DNA of 64,000 nt from Malus domestica (Eukaryota > Streptophyta > Magnoliopsida > Rosales > Rosaceae). Location: NCBI RefSeq assembly GCF_042453785.1, contig NC_091674.1, forward strand, positions 7,060,001 through 7,124,000, given 5' to 3'. Within the stretch, counting starts at the first letter, position 1, and each line of letters begins with the position of its first letter. This document shows, in pieces, positions 59,815-64,000 of this stretch. The notes under the pieces were generated by a model. The model saw nothing but the letters and a program-made list of their open reading frames with translations. It had not been told where the DNA came from and searched no databases. A program made the translations under genes and the position numbers.

Positions 59815-60479
59815 GTTTAGATCTCTTTCCATTCATATTATCCATTGATCTGATCAGCACTACTACTCATCCAGAGTTTTCACACAAGAATTAAATATAC
59901 ATTTTTCTTTGAACTCAGTCAATCAACCTGCACTGATACAACGTTAATATTTTTAAGAGACGAACTATTGCACAATAGCCTACCTTATTAATCATGCTTT
60001 ACTACGTTTATTTGTCTTACACATGCATTATCAAGTGATTAAACAATTTCGAAAATTTCATTTAAAAATTCAAGTTTTGGGGCACACCAACATTAATTAA
60101 TTGACCGTCAATGAAATCAACCTCCAAATTCTATCGATATTTTTATAAATTGAACTATCAATATTACCGTAAATAACAATACTTTCATCACACGCAATAA
60201 TCCTTGCCTTGAGCAATAAAACACAGGTCCAATGTTGACCACGGCTGAGGAATACACAAATGCGGTAAAAGTAATTAATGAAGTATTATTACTGACCCAG
60301 TAATTATTATCAATGCAGGAAAACGACGGGTCGTCTTCTACTTACTGTGTCGGGCTTTTGCTTCATGGACGGTCCGCGCCCTATGAGACCTGGCATACGT
60401 ATCATTCTACGCCCCAATGGCCTACTGTCCTACCACTGCACCGCACTGTACTGTACGCCTTCCCATTTGGTATAAAACT

Positions 60480-60615
60480 AAAGGAAAACTAATAAAAATG
60501 ATTTGAAAACTTTGAATTTTAACGATAAGAACAAAATCAAGGGTAAAGTAAATAGTATCATGATTGACTTTTTTTGTGTCAAAATATGGTTTTTCGTTAA
60601 AGTTCTCTAAAACTA
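60480..60615 (+). repeat. Short interspersed repeat, copy 3 of 3
   Basis: GAAAACTTTGAATTTTAACG, GAACAAAATCAA, GTAAAGTAAATAGTATC and GGTTTTTCGTTAAAGT match 18660-18845. Confidence 0.7.
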
Positions 60616-60716
60616 AAGCTCTTTTTTATTTTATTATTTATGGTTTTGTACAAATAATATTTAAATTACATATTAATAAAATATTCATTATCAATAAAAA
60701 AAATTCATAAAATTAT

Positions 60717-61078
60717 TGTTGATGCACAAAACCGGAGGTCTTGGAACAACGTAAATCCGACCGTGAATCTACATAAAATGTAAATAACACAAGATGTATC
60801 GTGGTTCACCCCAAGGTTTGGGCTACGTCCACACTGATTGTATTATATTTCTCTGAGAAGTGAGGGGGAGAGAGAGCTCTAGGAGTGAGAGCGTTGAAAG
60901 GGGTGAGAAGGCTCCAGAAATGGCCTCCTCCTAATTGTGAGGATGAGGAGTCCTTTTATAGAATATGGACTCCTCACTTATTACATATTTGCCCCTTCCC
61001 TTATTGCATAATTACATTTGAGTCCTCTGAGTATTTATACGAGGTCTAAATACGGAGGCCCTAAATATGGTATAAACA
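60717..61078 (+). mobile_element. Solo LTR, 362 bp, with perfect 5-bp target duplication
   Basis: Begins TGTTGATGCACAAAACCGG and ends GGTATAAACA (TG...CA), flanked by ATTAT at 60712-60716 and 61079-61083. A TATA-like TTTTATAGAATA lies at about 60955-60966. No internal retroelement sequence is present, so this is the product of recombination between two LTRs, or a very short element's remnant. It could be assigned to either strand. Confidence 0.85.
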
Positions 61079-61784
61079 ATTATCATTATAATCCTCTAAT
61101 CAAAACTAAACATAAGTACAAAAAAATGGGATGTAATGTATGTGCCCCCAAAACTTTGCGCTTTTTAAAGTCTTACTTACATGTGATTCTAATATATCTG
61201 TAATTAAAAAATAAAAATTTAACCTTTATCCCATTTCTGTGTTCTTTCTCACTTTCTTCCTCTCATCTCTTCCACAGTCCACACTAACCACCTACAACCC
61301 CAATATGTGGGATTTTTTTTTTTTATTGGGAAATTGTATTTTCTTTTAAAATTCTAATTGATTAAGGACAACTTTAGGATTATGAAAGTTTCACTCTATT
61401 TGCATCTTCAATTTATATATACTGGTCTTTTACCACACGTGTAGTTTGTAGTCGTGTGATAATTGCCTCTTTTTTATTTTATTTATTTATTCTCAAAAAG
61501 TTGAATTATTTACATGTGTTTAAAAGATTAAATAAAATAGATATGTAGGTAAGTCCTCCTCATATACGTGAGGTTGTTTTGATTTTAATTTTTATAGTTT
61601 TCTCCCTTATAAATTAAATTGCGTTATTTAAAAAATTAAATAAGGGAGCGGCATTTTTTACTATTACTTTTTAACATATTTTCACTTTGTGTATACATAT
61701 AAATTTATTTATTTATTATTTTACAAAAACAAAATGATTGATTATTTATATTATTAATAGGTCTGTAAATTTTTTGGATGACTT
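61079..61784. other. AT-rich spacer between solo LTR and terminal repeat
   Basis: I see nothing coding or classifiable in it. Confidence 0.45.
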
Positions 61785-64000
61785 GTTGACACACCCTAAC
61801 CCGAAGACTAGGACGTGCTGGCCGTCACGTGAGTGTGACGTAACCATAACGCAAGCGGAAACGATTTAATAATAAAATACGAGTCAACGAAAACCACTAA
61901 TTGCAGTTATTTACAACCTAGCATTCTATGTGCATAAGAGTGTACTAAACACACATAAACAGAGCATAAGCATCTAGGTGCAGTCAAGTAGGAACATAAC
62001 TAATTTACAACACCCTCGGGTGAATCCTACATTTATTTAGTCTGTCAGAACGCCGAAGCAGTCCTCGTAGGCCACCAACGCCTCAACTATCAACTAGAAC
62101 CTGGAGGGGCGAAAAACAGAAAACGTGAGTGGGCGAAAATCAAGCTTTTCCAAATCATTTCATAAATCCACATTTATAACCCCTTTTTGGAAAACCTGTA
62201 TACTTTCCCAGAAAAATAGTATATAGCATATATATCTCAACTGTCTCGATCATCAATCTTATAACAGATTCAATAAAGAATGTACCATGCCAATTTCAAC
62301 AGTTTAGTATGAATGCATTAACATAATATAATCAGGTAAAAGAAATAATCAATCGGAGGCCCTCTAATAGCCCTGAACGATTGAACCTAGAGCTCATCAT
62401 CTATCAATCTCACTCTCTGCCGGAGTCACTCCGCGTGACCTGTCCGACCTTCTGCACATAAGTCGGAACCACCTAATGTAGTCTGAACGACTCATGGTAA
62501 TATTCGCTCTAGTGCTTCTCTCATCAATCATCTGTATACAATAACCTAAGGTCACCCACCAGTCATAATCTCACTAACACTCTACGACTGGCCCGTCGTA
62601 CCCACTCCGCGTGGACTGTACGACCAGCATCTACTTGGATCCAAGGCGAGCGTGCGATGCGGTGAATACTATAAGCACTAAACCATGGTGCAGGATATGA
62701 GCTCAATATATCATCATCATCATCATAATATTAATTAAATACTTACCTGTGCTTCCACAGCACCATCATACATATATGCATCATACGACAGTTCATAATA
62801 TCCATAATATTCTATGCATGGCAATCACATCATATTTCATTTCATTTCAATATACTTTTCATTTAAATTTGATTTCTGGGGAAATCGAGTATATAGGTAT
62901 ATATATAGAAAGCAATGCCCACTCACTGGTATGTCGCCGGGTCGTAACCCCCTTGACGCCCCTGGATGTGCTCGTCCTCGTTAAAAGTTCCACCTAGAAG
63001 TGAAATAACTTAAAACAATCATTTAACGCACAATTAACGCACCTAAACCAAACTAGGTAATTAATTCTTCATACGATGCTCAAATTGGGTATATGAATAT
63101 ACCACAGTGACCTACACAACCTCAGGATCATCCCCAAATTTTTAAAATAATTTTTGGAGTCCTCACGCGCCCCCACGCGCCTGACGTGGCACGGACCTAC
63201 GCGCGGCCCACGCGCGGCCACGTGGCATGCACACTGACGACTACAGTGAACGGCGTTAGAGAATATTCCGTCAAACTTGACGGAAGATTCCCTGTCTTCT
63301 CCGGCGAGTCACCGGTCGCCGGCGACTGTTCGCCGGTTTCTGGAAAATTTTCAAATCCACTATTCTCCTTCGTTTTTCAACCAATTTCTTCGAATTTTAT
63401 ACCAAAATGAAGCATTTAACATGTACTATCACGTTGGAAGGGTTTTAAGGCCTAAAAACAACTAGATCATACCTTCCAAAATTCCTCAATTTCGGCCAAA
63501 CTCGAACCCGACGATCCCGACGTCCATTTTGTTCAAACGAGGCACTCCGAGCCTCCTTGGAACTTCCTAAGACTCGTGGTGATCTTTGTTTAACCTAAAA
63601 CACAACCAAAATTAAGTTCGTGAACAGTGCCATTACACGGGGTGTTTTAAAACTAGGGTTCTCGAAATAGAACTTACCTAAAACTGGTATTCCCGTGCTC
63701 GTGAGGTCCTAAGGAGTGTCTTGGTGATCTTAGATCGGACGTTGGTGTAGGATTGTGATTGTTCTTGGTGTTTGTCCGAGAGCTCGAGTGAGTTCGAGAG
63801 TAAGAGAGAGAGAGAGTGTTTCTGAGGGAGTGTGAGAGAGACTGAGGGAGAGACGAGGAAGAGAGAGAGAATGAGACATGGATCCAGAGATTAGGGAATG
63901 ATTTAGGGGGTAGGGTCCCACCTAAAGTCCAAACACAGATAAATTAACACATACTAATATAATTCTAACCCTAGTTTAGGATCTTAGTGTAAAACAAATA
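61785..64000 (-). repeat. Third copy of the hairpin-bearing non-coding repeat, runs off the window
   Basis: Starts TTGACACACCCTAACCCGAA and shares the GACGTGCTGGCC and GTGAGTGTGACG blocks with 19149. It contains a GC-rich stretch with repeated ACGCGC (63160-63225), short ORFs without homology, and an AGAG-rich end (63790-63870). No gag or pol was seen within the window. Confidence 0.5.
62419..62624. repeat. Two hairpins with the same loop and covarying stems
   Basis: Hairpin 1: GCCGGA-GTCAC-TCCGC-GTGAC-CTG-TCCGAC (62419-62448). Hairpin 2: GTCGTAC-CCAC-TCCGC-GTGG-ACT-GTACGAC (62595-62624). In both, an outer stem, an inner stem, the five-base loop TCCGC and a three-base bulge on the 3' side occupy the same places. 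The stem bases differ but remain paired (one G-T pair in hairpin 1). Confidence 0.8.

Noticed and set aside
63730..63921. Minus-strand ORF of 63 codons rich in Ser-Leu repeats
   Set aside because: Produced by an AGAG-type low-complexity tract inside the terminal repeat.

Overview
The window is nuclear plant DNA: AT-rich spacers, many short-exon genes with GT/AG introns, tRNA-derived SINEs, MITEs, and nested Ty1/copia and Ty3/gypsy retrotransposons. The genes and the repeat style suggest a dicot tree crop, plausibly Rosaceae (apple/pear group). That last step is inference, not proof. All gene models were assembled by eye from splice signals and reading frame.

Layout. 1-2716: end of a long non-coding retrotransposon-like repeat with an array of about eleven small hairpins. 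2720-3845: dead LINE reverse transcriptase fragment. 5209-7161 (-): LRR receptor-like pseudokinase. 7.2-10.3 kb: spacer with a tandem duplication, MITEs and a SINE. 10307-13101 (-): 14-exon WD-repeat gene of the WDR55 type, intact. 14456-16411 (-): 5-exon OTU-domain deubiquitinase, probably organelle-targeted, intact. 17.7-27 kb: repeats, including a second copy of the hairpin-bearing repeat, an ORF with in-frame 19-residue repeats, and a non-autonomous element with long TIRs (25493-26851). 27432-28448 (+): CDC20 (APC/C activator) copy broken by one nonsense codon and missing its 3' part. 29061-29146: tRNA-like gene with an apparent intron. 30803-32228 (+): intact 4-exon cornichon gene. 32.2-37.5 kb: spacer with MITEs.

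37.5-54.7 kb is a three-level nest. A Ty1/copia element (minus) was split by a 12.8-kb Ty3/gypsy element of Tat type (minus, 40800-53563, 5-bp target duplication GTTGT), which in turn received a 1.1-kb hAT-type element (41485-42569) carrying fragments of a selenoprotein-T-like gene. The Tat element has lost its RT core and carries a decayed antisense ORF on the plus strand. 54.7-64 kb is spacer with SINEs, a MITE, a solo LTR with a perfect target duplication, and a third hairpin-bearing repeat running off the end.

The four intact genes have unrelated basic cell functions (receptor scaffold, CUL4-DDB1 adaptor or ribosome biogenesis, deubiquitination, ER export) and do not form a pathway. The most unusual signal is the set of short hairpins with compensatory stem changes, found at a similar distance from the terminus in three related non-coding repeats.
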